A stretch of 64,000 bases of DNA from Gadus chalcogrammus (GCF_026213295.1 NC_079415.1:23683610-23747609); one strand, 5' to 3'. Positions 49,956-61,415 are shown, numbered from the stretch's first letter. Translations and numbers: made by a program. The notes: generated from the letters alone by a model not told the origin.

Positions 49956-52495
49956 CAGTGGTGTAGTCTACGTGATACGCAGGTATACACCGTATACCCA
50001 CTAGGAACGCACCAGGATTTGCGTATACCCACTTAAAAATGTGCACGGATACGTATCAATCGTCTTGTGACAGATCTTTCACTTCTGTGTTTATTTTGCG
50101 CAAATACCGGTTGGGTATAACTGCAATAAAATACTTTAAGCAGGGGAAGTTATCTCCTACATTCACCATTCATAAAATTCCCCCTGCCCTGCCTCTGTTA
50201 CGAAGCGTGAAGCTGCCCCTGCATCTCTGCACGTTAGTTGGCGGGCCGAGCCCCTCCTTCTCGCGTGTGAGTGCGTGTGTGTGTGTGCGTCTGTGCGTGC
50301 GCGTGTGTGTGCGTGTGTGTCCAGTCCTCCCATATTAATGTGTAAACCACATAACAAGTAGTCAACAGAAGACAATGTTTTAATTCCAGTTTATATCTCC
50401 TTGTTACTTTTAGATGAGAACCCCTGGCCAGCCTTTTAGACTGGGTGTCAGGCTAGGGAATTTAAAAACAGGCATCCTTGGTTAGAGTGGAGGGTAGAAA
50501 AGTTAGGTAAATGTCAGCCAACATACAGTTGGTAAACACAATTGAAATTCTTAATGTTAATCACTATGCAAATGATGGTATGTTAGATAACAACAGTAAG
50601 AGCTCAAATTAGAGCAATTGAAAGAGTGAAACATTAGTCTCCTGTCATCTCCTTCTCATGCACTGGTTAGCCATGGTTGTAAACAGTTCATTAAATTATT
50701 TTGAGTAGATTTTGTCCTTGTTTAGCATGTGCTATTGCTACTATAGATATACAAAGGACAACTTGTCATTTTTGTGTTCTATTTGTTCATACTGTTATTA
50801 AAACTGATAAACCTACTCAGCTTTCCATGATTGTTGATAATCGTTATACTCTTAAAGGCCCACTATGCAACTTCGGGAATTTCTTCGCTGTTTTCTTGGT
50901 TTTGGCATGCACATTTCTCTACACAGCGCCCCCTACAGCTTCGTAGTAGATATTTTACAACACTGTCGTAACAACTCGTTGACGACCCTTCCCCATGCAC
51001 TTCTACGCGAGCCATGTGCATTTGTTTTCAAAGAAGCCGGCGAATGCGTGGAGCCATGTCCGAAGTAAATGTTCATAAAGTGTAGGCAAGGTTATACATT
51101 TTTAAAATGGTGTATTTGTATTGCAATAAACATAAAGCCATCCTTTTTATAGTTGACGGGGAGAATTTATATCCTAGATTATAATTGTTTTATCTTAGGT
51201 TGAACAGAACAATCAGTGTGAGAGTGTTGGCCAACATAATAATCTAAATAAACAAGAACCTGGATTCGGGGATTCAGTCTGTATCTGGGGGACGAGACAG
51301 ACGAACAGCAAACACCAATGGAAACAAAGGTGTTTATATGGTTGCAACCAAGCAAGCTAGAAACATCCAGGGCTCACAACAAAACGGTCGAGAAAACAAT
51401 TTTTACAGGGCTCACAACAAAATTGTTGAGCAAATACATTTGTACAGAGACTATCAACATCAAGAATACCACGAGGACAAAGTTCACCCAAGGGTACTTT
51501 CAATTTCAAAAGCAAGTCGAAGTCTGATTTGAAGTCTTCTTTTTCTTTCAGTTCACGCTATTCCTGAAAAGCTTGCCCAACGTTTACTCGTGTCTGGCCT
51601 CTCTGTCGGTCAGTCTCCCTTTTCTCTTCTTCTGTTCCTCCGACATTGGGTTTCTCTGTCTCTTTTTAGTCGGCTGATCTATGATGAATGTAACAATCCC
51701 TTAGTTACTTGTGTTTATATCGAGCCGGTTCCGTGTTTGGGGGTCTGTGCTGCAAAGCAATTCGTTACTTCGCGTAACCCGAGACTCCCGCGAGAGTGGG
51801 CGGCGGGTCGCCGGCAGAAACATATACATTTTGTCCGCCAAGATGCGCAAGGGGGAGTTGAAACAACGAACAATCGAACAAAAATGTTTAATGGAACCAT
51901 CGCAATGGCTTGATGAGGTAAATCAAGCCAAAAAAGTTGCATAGTTCCCCTTTCACTCGTGTCTGATCTCTTTTCTGGTCCATGCTTCTTTTGTTCCACC
52001 GACAGTCCCTCATCAGTCGATTGATCCATGATGAATGCAACAATTGCCTCGCAACTGGCTGTTTATATCTAGCCGGTGCCATGTTTGGGTGCGTGTCTGT
52101 GCCGTAAAGCATTTTCGAAACTACAATCTGACTACATTTTCGAGGATACTTACCGCTGCGTCACATCCGGATTGGCTCGGTCCGAACAGATCAAGTTGCA
52201 TATGCGCTTTTTCACTGGAGAGGCGACATGGGTAAATGACACACCCACCAATCGACCCAGAAATGGATGCAGAACCATCAGCATAACTCTCAACCTGCAT
52301 ACTTAATGTAATTTTGGCTAAAAAAGTTGCATAGTGGGCCTTTAAATTAGCGGGTTGTAGACCCCTGCGTTGGTGAGTGTGGTGCGACACCCCATAAGCG
52401 CCACACACGTACACGTACCGGTGGGACGGGTTTGTACAAGGCTGGGAGGGAATCATCACAGTATACCCACTACAATAAAATAGACTACACCCCTG
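49956..52495. mobile_element. hAT-type element B inside a coding exon
   Basis: The ends CAGTGGTGTAGTCTACG and ...TAGACTACACCCCTG are inverted. Flanks CCTGCATG at 49948-49955 and 52496-52503 are identical. It contains the TTAA element at 50856. Confidence 0.9.
50856..52341. mobile_element. TTAA-flanked MITE inside element B
   Basis: AGGCCCACTATGCAAC and its complement GTTGCATAGTGGGCCT form the ends, with TTAA on both sides (50852-50855, 52342-52345). Internally two related blocks (51548-51760 and 51950-52110) share CTCGTGTCTG, CGGCTGATCTATGATGAATG-like and CATGTTTGGG/CGTGTTTGGG words. The first carries a further GTTGCATAGTTCCCCTTT end at 51930, so it is composite. Confidence 0.8.
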
Positions 52496-52792
52496 CCTGC
52501 ATGGCATGTGGTCGGCTCTACAAAGTCTGCACAGGTTCTTAACTTCGATAATAGGGACTTTAAGCAGCAACGTTTTATGGGAGGCAACGGCATCGGGTTG
52601 CCGTAATATAACTCAAGTATCACTTAGCCACTCTCTACTTGCTTGACAAAACACCCATTCCTCCTTATAAACAGATGGACTACTGGAACAGGAGGTGATA
52701 ACATAAATTCCAGAATGCCATAAGTTGTTCTCGAGGTAGCCCTCCACTCAACTGTTGCTGCTCCAATCCAATCTTATCTTATGCGTCAGTAC

Positions 52793-53504
52793 CAGTGTTT
52801 CCGCTAGAAGAAATTGGTGCCGGTCATGTGACCGGGAAGGTTTCATTTTACCGGTCAAATTGGAAAAAAATCGGTCGGATATTGTCTGTGTTTATTGCAC
52901 TTAAAAAAATTGATAGGCAGGCTATATAAAGAAGAAGAAGTGTGTGATCATATTTTAATTCGCCATGGTTGTTAAATACCGGTACTCCGCAAAGCTTGCC
53001 GCCGGCTTTCGCTAGCTTGCCGCCGTTTAGTTCATAAACCTACGGTAGTCTATAGCGATCAATTTGAGCGAGTGCACAAAATGTAACAACTTATTTATTT
53101 TATCACACAGGCTACGCTACAATCAAAACCCTCATTGTTTTACATGAATTGGCTAAACAAATGACTACTGTAGCATATTTAAACACATTTCAAATGAACA
53201 CATTCAAAAGTATTCCTGCTCAATTTAAAAGGTTGAATCTCCTCGTGACTGAATGTTTGTATACAGCGCGCATGCTGTATGCACGCAGCGGCGCAGGGTT
53301 GATGCGCTCCACTTTTTTCTGTGGAGAACCAGCGCCTTCAATATTCCGCATAAAACGAATCCGGATCGTTTTCGCCCGTTTCGGCTCCGTGTGGACGGGG
53401 CCTTATTTCCAATCGGTCATTCTGACCGGAGACATTTAGAATTTTCGGTCCTCCTCATTTTTTTCCGGTCAAAGACCGGTAATTACCGGACAACGGGAAC
53501 TCTG
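52793..53504. mobile_element. hAT-type MITE (CAGTGTTTCCGCT ends)
   Basis: The ends CAGTGTTTCCGCT and AACGGGAACTCTG are imperfect inverted repeats. Flanks GTCAGTAC at 52785-52792 and 53505-53512 are identical. It lies in the intron before exon iii of the cargo gene. Confidence 0.9.
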
Positions 53505-54383
53505 GTCAGTACATGAAGTGTTGAGGTCATACCTGTATAGACCGCTTGCAAAGTGTGTGGTTAGACTATGATTTCATTTTTTATTTCTGTTTTAGGATAT
53601 ATTGGTACAGGGAAAAGAGGCAAACTGGAAGGAATATATTCCGACAGCTACGACGGGGGGTACTGTGATGACATCTGCCGTCCAAGATCATAGGTACATT
53701 TAAGTTGTAAATATGGATACAAATCCCTGACGAGACTAATTGTATGAAGTTGAAGGTCTCAAGATAAATACATCTGCACACCTCTGCTTCTTTCAGATGG
53801 CATTCTCCCCCCCCCCTCCCCCCCTAAAAAATCTATTTTCAAGGAATAGGATGAAAAACTAATCTGAACACATTCATGAATTCATCCTCAATTCACCATG
53901 GGATCTAAACATGCAGTTTTTTATGGATTCACATTTAGCTGTTCCTCAGTTGTATCAATGTATTGTCTTATTTATTCTGTTTTGTATGAGCAAATAAAAT
54001 CTCATCAATCATATGACTGTCCCAAGTTCTTCATTTTCAGTTAATAGAAACTAGAAAATACTGTCTTAATATCTAACTTTAACAATGCCAATCCTTACTT
54101 TAACATATGTGAAAATAAAAATATGCATTCATCAGTGCTTTAAGACGTGTTTCCAATGGCTTTGTGAGAGAACGGGCTCCGTTCAATGAAATCAAAGCCA
54201 AAACTGATTGAGCACCGTTTATAAACACTTCTGGGTTTTGCCGTTGGCTTGCGTCGATACATCACGTGTCGATACGTCATCAGTAAGGGCAGGACCCCGA
54301 ACCGATCTGGCAGCCGATCACATTTGGTACTCACACCGGCGTTGCTATGGTGACCTAAATTATTATAAGCAACTGAAAACGAT

Positions 54384-54720
54384 GCCGGTATGAAACTAAA
54401 ACTGTGATTCTGAAAAAAGTATAAACAAACTTCCGTTTAGATAGTATTGAAGATACAAGTGTGTAGATTTGTTTAATGGTTTGAACGATGGTAAACGGTT
54501 GAAAAATGAATGAGTTACGATGTCTAGAAGTAGCTGTATCAGAATGGGCTGACGTCTTAGATGAAAACAGCTGAAAACCAAGCGGTATGAAACTAAAACT
54601 GTGATTCTGAAGAAATTTTAAATGATATCGAAATTCTGTTTAGATATTATTGAAGATACAAGTGTGCAGATTTGTTAAATGGTTTGTACGAAGATAAACG
54701 GTTGAAAATTGATTTAGTTA
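54384..54720. repeat. tandem duplication, about 205-bp period
   Basis: GGTATGAAACTAAAACTGTG, GAAGATACAAGTGTG and AAACGGTTGAAAA recur in order from 54384 and from 54588. Hat element C begins just after the second copy. Confidence 0.75.
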
Positions 54721-54899
54721 TGTTCAGGGACGGCTGGTATAAATGGGCTAACAGGGCTAAGCCCTCCCTACCTTTTACAGTAAAAATGAAAAAATATTAA
54801 TATAAACCGTAGAACATATTGTTTTAAATGTTGGTAGAACCTAAAGCAGCACCTGCACCAAAAAGTGACAGAAAAACCCAGGATATATGATATATCTTG

Positions 54900-55215
54900 G
54901 TTTTTTTCCTGTGAATGGGCTAAATGTATTCAGCCCAAGCGGAGTAGCTTCCATTCAATTTTGATTGACAGGTATCGTGACACGCCCCCTTCATATGCTT
55001 TCCCATTTGGGCTAAAGTCATTCAGCCCAAGCACAGTAGCGTAAGCGGCCATTTTATTGTGATTGACCGGTGTTGTGACACGCCCCCATTTGGGCTAATT
55101 TCATTTAGCCCAAACACAGTAGCATAAGCTTCCATTGACGTTTGATTGACAGGTGCCCTGACACGCTTCCTTCATATGCTTCCCATTTGGGCTAAATTAG
55201 TTTAGCCCAAAGGCC
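54900..55215. repeat. subterminal tandem repeat of hAT element C
   Basis: Three to four copies of a unit of about 95-115 bp containing TTTGGGCTAAATT-like and AGCCCAAGCACAGTAGC words, alternating in orientation. Such subterminal repeats often bind hAT transposases. Confidence 0.65.
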
Positions 55216-55275
55216 GACCTTGGACCAGCTAGCACAGTTGCTACAGCACAGTGACCTTCGACCAATCACAGCACA

Positions 55276-55985
55276 GTAGCAGTATGGTGGGCGTTAGCAT
55301 GAACATGAACGAAGTGGATTATTTAATTTCTAATCGGTTTTCTTTAATGTCTTTGGAGGAAAAATTGGAAGTGACGAGATTGGGGACACATCATCCAAAC
55401 GATGTACATCACACTAATTATTTAAATGCTGACTCATTTACATAAAATTTTTATTATTACGCAGTGCATTACGGAACGCACTGCTTTTAGAGTGCAGTCA
55501 GAATATGGCCGGTAATAGTGCATTTGTAAGCGGGCCAAGAACGTTTCGTATCGAAACATTAAAAAAGCATATGTCTAAATAACCCAACATGACGTGACAA
55601 GTGTGTAGGGAAAGTGGCCCCTCTCCCAGCTGCATTTCAGCGACAGGCAGCAACAATAAGGTTCTCTAAGGAATCGGAAATGATAAATTTAATGTTGCAT
55701 ACAACATTGCCAAAGAGGAGTTGCCATTCACCAAATTTAAATCCGAAATTATTCTCATGAAGGAAAATGGATTAAACATCAACCCGACGTATAGCAATGA
55801 GATGGCATGTGCACAATTCATTGCGATAATAGGCGACACCTTAAAGCAAAAGACAGCTGCTGACATCGGAAACGCCACATAGATGTCCTTCATGATTGAC
55901 GCGACACAGACGTCTCTACCAAAGAGTGTGTGATCGTACACAGCCGCATTTTGCGCAAAGGGAGACCGGTCAACATTTTAATTGT
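55276..55985 (+). pseudogene. hAT transposase relic (ZMYM1/ZNF862-like)
   Basis: The first block, from 55299, reads MNEVDYLISNRFSLMSLEEKLEV, a typical start. After a gap, from 55679, KFNVAYNIAKEELPFTKFKSEI and LNINPTYSNEMACAQFIAIIGDTLKQKT follow. A TAG at 55880-55882 and a frame change before GRPVNIL kill the frame. The rest of the catalytic domain is absent. The TTAA element inserted just after. Confidence 0.8.
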
Positions 55986-56880
55986 TTAATACTTTAAGGC
56001 CAGACATGGCAGGTGAGTAGGGTAACATTTTTCAATACAAGGGATCACCATGAAACTTTACCAGTTGATTACATACATCATTATAAGAAAAAAATGTATT
56101 ACAAGTCTTTGAATTTTGCATATTTAATTATGCTAATTAGGCGGAATCTCATTAAATATGCACGTTTTTGCATATATTTCCGGTGCATGAATTTTAAACT
56201 GGGATAAAGCCAGGACCAAAATTCTTTTTTTATTTTGTTTATACATCAAATGACAAAAAATCCTCACATGGATTTTAGGATATCTGCTTTTATGACCAGG
56301 GAAATCAAAATATACTATCCATGGCCTTAAAAACCCTATTTTCGCCATGATTTCCAGGTAAAATGACCCATAAATCTGGCCAGGAACAATTTATAAATAA
56401 ATCCATGTGTAGATGTCTTCATAACAATGCTATGTGTGAAACTGGGAAGTGGGGTGTACCTAGGTTCTACATAGGCTGAGAAATGTGCACCTAAAAATGG
56501 AAAAACACTCATTTTGAGAAAACGGCATTTAAAGATTTATATAGGGGATTTTCATACATTTATACAGCAAAAATCTACTAGAACGCAAAATAAAGGCTCA
56601 AGCTCTTCGTTATAACAGTTTTGAATATATAAAGAACATTTAAATAAATAATTTAATAACATGGCAGCCATAGAAAGCCAACAACTGCTGTAACAGGCTG
56701 GTTAATTATACGGTATTGTGCAGGTGAATAAGGTAAGATTTGAACTTATACATACTGTATCATCATGAACCAGTTCATAACTTAAATCAAAATGATTACA
56801 CAAAACATGCAATTCATTTTTTTTATCTAGTTTAAGTGGGCTATGGTAATTAATTGATTTGCATATACAGAACATTGGGC

Positions 56881-58157
56881 CTACATTTCCATCCCTGCAC
56901 CATATTTCGCCCCCTCTTCCTGTTCTTGCTGGTGCCTTTTCACTTTTCTTTCATTGCTCTCATGTTTTCTCTTTCCCTTTGTTTGAGGAGACAGGATGGC
57001 ATTTGCCTTGGTGACCCTCAGCATGTCAGCTTCCCTGATGGTGTTTAGGGTGATTGTTGTGCTCTCCAGCCACAGGTTGGCCATCAAATTAAGGATGGCT
57101 GACGCACCCTCATTAAAAGATGATATGGCCATGCTTACAGCCGCCTCCACTCTGTTTCTCCCCACAAACACTGTTTTTGGGCAGCGAGCCCATATAACTG
57201 AATTGAGGCACTCATTGTTATTTTGTGTGCCCCCATGCTGCATTTTTTGCAGGAGACTGTCACTTGACGTTCGATGATAAATGGGCACAAGTGTCTGACC
57301 CACTTCCCGAGACAAATGGTTTTTTGAGTGAAGCGAGTGGCTGTCAGGGGTCTCTCCGTTGTCTTCCGCCCTCCTAAAGAAGCACCACTGGGGGTTGCAT
57401 CTGTTGTGCAATGGCACTTCGTCAGTAGACATGCAATGGAGCAGGCCCGCCCATATCTCCGACTTCATGCCCTCAATGTTTCCCTGATTATTTAGAATGG
57501 CCCCCCTGTAAAAATTTTGTAGAGATTTGCACTTCTTTGCCGTGAGTTTCCCTGATCCCTTGCCACCCAATTTATTGTCTACACTTATCTTTCTGAGTGC
57601 AGTGCCCATTCTTTTGTGAGCGTGGTTAATGCACTCGAGTTTGGTGACCTCCTGACCCGGGTAGGGCTTCAGCTCTACTACCTGCCGGAATGCTGAGCTA
57701 TCTCCATCCGACAGCATCTCCGTGTACCTGAGCTGATGACGGCTCACTGACCTACCCCACATCCTTTTGGCAGCCTCCTGCTCCATGGCCTTGCTGGAGC
57801 CAGCAAAGTTTTTAGCGCAGTCAGCCTTGTGGCCTTCTTTCCAGCTGTCAAACTCCTCCTCACTGATTTCTCCTGCTTTCAACACACTGTTCTTACAGGC
57901 GCATGCATGGCAGTAAGATGACAGGATCTCGTAATCTATAACGAGACCTGTCAGGATGTCAATGCAGACACCCACACCGTAGTGTGAGGTGAAGCCTCGC
58001 TTCTGCCAGGTCCCATCGAAGGAGACCCCAATGTCTATCACAGCATCCGTATCCTGACTCAGTGACTCAGCCACCTCCGGATCCATATCTGCATACGCCT
58101 GCCTGATGCTCTCCCTGGCCTTGTGCAAGGACCCTAGTCCCCTCTCAATTTCTGCCA
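56881..58157 (-). CDS. transposase exon 2 (catalytic part)
   Basis: It starts in the right phase after TTTTAG and runs to a stop at 56881. It contains the whole presumptive DDE core. Confidence 0.85.
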
Positions 58158-60559
58158 CTAAAATTAAAATACACACTGGGCCCTATCTTGCATCCGGCGC
58201 AAGTGACTTAGTCACTGGCGCATGTGTCGTTGCTAGTTTACAACTGGCGCAAAGCGTTCTTTTCCCACCAGCGCCACTCGCCGGTAAATTAGGGATTGAT
58301 CATGCGCCGCAAGGGGCGGTTCGGCGGAAGGAGGAGGTGTGTTCTGGCGCAAACGGTATTTTGCCGTCTCTGAATACCATTGCGCTACTGACCAGGAAAT
58401 ACCTGGTTTAAAGTCAGTGGCGCGTTGTTCAGACGCTATTTTAAGGGCGCATGGATACATGCGCATGCGATGCATACGGATTGCTTGTGCACCTCGCGCA
58501 TACACTTTGCTTCTCTCATCTACCTAGCCGCACATTCTTGGTAAATTATTTGGGAAAGAACAGCTGATGCAGCGGTAATAAGTTGTACTTTTAAATCAAT
58601 GCATCTGCAAACACCGTACAGCAAACACATATTTTCTTGACACAGACATCGTGTAGGCCTACATGCCCATAACTTTTAGGATTGATGAGTAGGCCTATTT
58701 GATCGGGAAAAACATTGTTTTACCGCGAGTGAGTGTTAAAAAGAATGAATGAATGCGGGCGCGCGTGTGTGCTCTGTAAGGCGCCCAGTTTCCAACCTCG
58801 AAATTTCACTTCATTTAAATTTAATTTGCATGGTATTTCTTATCCTTACCAGATGCCCGAACCACCTCAGCGGACTCCTTTCTAAGTAAAGGAGCAGCGG
58901 CTCTAATCCGAGTTCCTCACGGATGGCTGAGCTTCTCACCCTATCCCTATCTCGTCCTTTCGGTCATCACCCAACCCTCATGACCATAGGTGAGGATAGG
59001 AACGAAGATCGACCGGTAGATCGAGAGCTTTGCCTTGCGGCTCAGCTCTCTTTTCGTAACAACGGTAAAGCGAACGCAATACCGCCCCCGCTGCTCCGAT
59101 TCTCCGGCCAATCTCACGCTCCATAGTTCCCTCACTCGCGAACAAGACCCCGAGGTAGGCTACTTGAACTCCTTCACTTGGGCAAACTAAACACGTAACG
59201 CATAATACAATCAATGGCAATGTATATTACCGCGGGGACACATGCATATTAGGATAGCATACAATACTGATAAGAAACAATGTTTATAATGTATTGCGTA
59301 CATCATTAAATAGAACCACAGTTACCGCATATCATATGTTATTGCCTATCATACGTTTTCTTTGCCGAAATTTATTTGAGGACTCAGTATATTCCATGTG
59401 TGAATTAGGCCATATTATTTGGCAATAAACTAAGCCATTTGCAGTATGAAATTCTCGGAGACTGCAGACGCGCTGTCAAAATATCAACTCGTCCGATTCA
59501 AATGCGCTCATGGCTCTTAAAGGGGATGGGAGCTGGCACTCTCATTGGTTTGTTGCACGTTACGCCCAAACCACACCTACGGGTAATTAGGCTGCTTCAG
59601 ACCAACCCTTTTGACACTTGCGCCGCGGCGCAAGCGTCATTTATCCGCCTGTAAAATAGCGATAGCGCCGTAGAACCGCCCACAAAGCTACTTGCGCTTT
59701 GCGCTTCCCACTTGCGTTTCAGACCGTTAAAATAGGGCCCACTGTGTCAACATCTGCTCATTTTATTATGTCCTTTTTTTTTATAACATAATCAAAAGAA
59801 TAACATAATGTATTATTAGCCTAATATAATATTATCTGTTGTATGGTGTATTATGTTTACTACTAGTGGTGTAACATAATTATGTTGGATGTGTATAGAG
59901 TTAATACCTATCTACCATAATAATGTGTACATTTACCTAATACAGTAGCCTACATATATTTATTATTACTAGACCTACATTATTATCATCCAAGTCTGTA
60001 ATCATTCCTCATCTTTCCATAGCCTACCTGTAACTCTTTTGTCATGTCGCTGGTACGTTTTCAAATGAAGGGAAGGGATCCCCAAAACCTTGCTGATCTT
60101 TTTCAGCGCAGCATAACCCAAGCCCAACTCGTGTGCCAACAGCACCATTCGCACATTTACGTCAAAGGCGACGTCTCCGCGGGTCTCACTTTGCAGTCGT
60201 GTGGATGTATACACGCTTCGCCGATACCCACCCTCAGCTTTACAACGGTTGCACTCCAGAATCAGGCTACTGCAAAAGCCCTGTTTTTTTTTATCAATGT
60301 TTATTGACAGATCCGATTCGGCACAGTTAGGACCCAGAAGATCATTTATCATCTCATTTAGACGAGAGACATGGACAATCAACCACTGCTGTGTCGCGCA
60401 GTCAGTGGCGCTCACCTCACGGTTAGTAAACAACTTACGACCGGACGCGCTGTTCACTGGAGGGTTATGAGGCAATTCGGCCGGCTGATAAATTCTCGTG
60501 GATCTTGCTAGACCCATTTGTGTCTTTCTTTTAGAGGACAATTTAGTAAGACGAGGCAT
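56881..60559 (-). CDS. DDE transposase of the 'Mutator-like transposase domain' family, 2 exons
   Basis: Exon 1 is 60559-60028 (start MPRLTKLSSKRK, donor ACAG|GTAGGC) and exon 2 is 58157-56881 (acceptor TTTTAATTTTAG). Together they make 1809 nt, an uninterrupted 602-residue frame. Exon 1 has a CNRCKAEGG zinc-binding-like stretch and FDVNVRMVLLAHELGLGYAAL, then GIPSLHLKTYQRH, as at the start of this domain. Exon 2 has VSFDGTWQKRGFTSHYGVG (Asp225), MLSDGDSSA (Asp328/330) and GGTQNNNECLNSVIW (Glu493), a candidate DDE triad. The tail is basic (GKRKHESNERKVKRHQQEQ), a likely nuclear signal. The protein should cut and paste its own element. Domain databases call this Mutator-like, but TTAA duplications suggest Kolobok. 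Intron splicing is inferred. Confidence 0.85.
58178..59740. mobile_element. GGGCCCTAT-ended element in the transposase intron
   Basis: The left end GGGCCCTATCTTGCATC and right end TTAAAATAGGGCCC are inverted; the inner CCGGCGCAAG and CTTGCGCTTTGCG words also pair. ACT repeats at both edges (58175-58177, 59741-59743). Because it lies wholly inside the intron, the transposase frame survives. Confidence 0.75.
58845..59185 (-). mobile_element. LINE reverse-transcriptase fragment inside that element
   Basis: On the - strand, pieces in two frames read VQVAYLGVLFASEG, REIGRRIGAAGAVLRSLYR, KRELSRKAKLSIYRSIFVP and LTYGHEGWVMTERTR, as in the C-terminal region of common fish LINEs. Both ends are truncated. 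Confidence 0.8.
60028..60559 (-). CDS. transposase exon 1 (DNA-binding/N-terminal part)
   Basis: It has 177 codons plus one base, ending in phase 1 at CAG|GTAGGC. Without splicing the frame stops eight codons later. Confidence 0.8.
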
Positions 60560-61293
60560 TTCTAAAGTTCCCGCGGCAAGCTAACACGGAAATGTCAAAA
60601 AGACAACACGTGAGGCACTGAGCGAATCACGTTAGCAGAAAAGCGCCGTCAGCCAATGAATCGACTTTAGTTCTTTAGGACGAAATGGATGCCGCGGCTG
60701 AACTAAATGCAGTGAAACAGACACATAAATGTGTAATTTTGACGTTTTCTTTACGGTAGTATGAAAGATAACAAGTTAAAGAGGCAAACTAGCTCAAAAT
60801 CTCAAATTTGACCAGGGCATGAAAAAATCGATATTTCACCTGCCGTGTCTCGCCTTAAGCACAAAAAAAAGTTTTATTTTGCTTAATGGTTGAGTTTGAA
60901 ATGTTCAATTTCAGTTCAGTGAAGCACTTTAAACACCTTATTTTTCTTTTTATTTATAATTGTGCTTCAAATAAAGACACGCATTTCTCTACACCTTATT
61001 CTTGTTTAAAAATCATTCACATTATATGAAAGTTATGAACAAAGATATAAAGGTGACCTCATGGCATCTGGAGCCCTGTGAAGTAGGCCTATTGATAAAT
61101 GTAATGCATTCGTTAGCCCGCCCACCAAAAATCACCACCAGCCGTCACTGGTTATGTTACTTCTACAGTTGAAGTACGATTTATGATTTGAATCATCGAC
61201 TTTCAGTTTTTTTTTCGGGTTTATTTTTTTCTCACTTCGCGCCCCCCCTGAAGAACTCTGGCGCCCCACAGTTTGAAAACCACTGTGCTAGAC

Positions 61294-61415
61294 CCTAGAA
61301 CCTAGAGCATCTGTGGTATAAAGGCTGGGACGAATTTCAAATTATAAATATGTAAACTTTATGTTGAAAGTACGGGCCGTCGCGATTCCCATTGAAACAG
61401 GGCGCGGTAATTTAT
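61294..61415. repeat. remainder of the 190-bp tandem unit
   Basis: Continuation of the unit broken at 48423 by element A; shares CCGTCGCGATTCCCATTGAA with 48311-48330. Confidence 0.7.

Larger units (their letters stand above)
49396..53693 (+). pseudogene. unrecognised small Cys-rich protein gene carried in element A
   Basis: Three exons share one frame. Exon i is 49396-49532 (acceptor TTTTCACAG, donor GAAAG|GTAAGT), exon ii is 49879-49955 plus 52504-52534, and exon iii is 53596-53693 (acceptor TGTTTTAG, ending TAG). Exon ii is split by hAT element B; removing B and one target copy restores an open frame with splice sites on both sides. The predicted C-terminal part is about 113 residues with six cysteines, in motifs TTWCRVS, GTCMACG, YKVCTG and GGYCDDIC. 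AATAAA follows near 53995. No start codon is in frame within these exons, so the N-terminus is missing or in an unseen exon. I do not recognise the family. Confidence 0.6.
55998..60854 (-). mobile_element. TTAA-flanked autonomous-looking transposon
   Basis: The ends GGCCAGACATGGCAGGTGA and TCACCTGCCGTGTCTCGCC are inverted repeats with about two mismatches in 19. TTAA sits on both sides (55994-55997, 60855-60858). It encodes a two-exon DDE transposase that appears intact. Similar GTGCAGGTGAATAAGGTAAG at about 56718 repeats the inner end sequence (GGCAGGTGAGTAGGGTAAC at 56008), so the left end is duplicated. Confidence 0.85.
54725..61150 (+). mobile_element. hAT element C with decayed transposase
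   Basis: The ends CAGGGACGGCTGG and CCAGCCGTCACTG are inverted. The 8-bp duplications GTTATGTT at 54717-54724 and 61151-61158 are identical. It contains a ZMYM1/ZNF862-like transposase relic and the TTAA element at 55998-60854. Confidence 0.9.
48424..61285. mobile_element. large hAT-type insertion (element A), 12.9 kb with nested cargo
   Basis: The left end CAGGGGTTTTCAAAGTGTG and right end CACAGTTTGAAAACCACTG are inverted repeats of the CAGNGGTT type, each followed inward by a C-rich 'GCGCCCCCCC / GAGCCCCCCC' block common in such elements. The 8-bp duplications TGCTAGAC at 48416-48423 and 61286-61293 are identical. Subtracting the nested elements leaves a little over 3 kb. No hAT transposase of its own is visible. 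It carries the spliced gene at 49396-53693. Confidence 0.85.

Noticed and set aside
56881..58176. 431-residue frame taken as a complete single-exon gene
   Set aside because: Its first residues (MCILIL) are intron sequence; the splice acceptor and exon 1 at 60028-60559 give a longer in-phase protein with the expected N-terminal domain.
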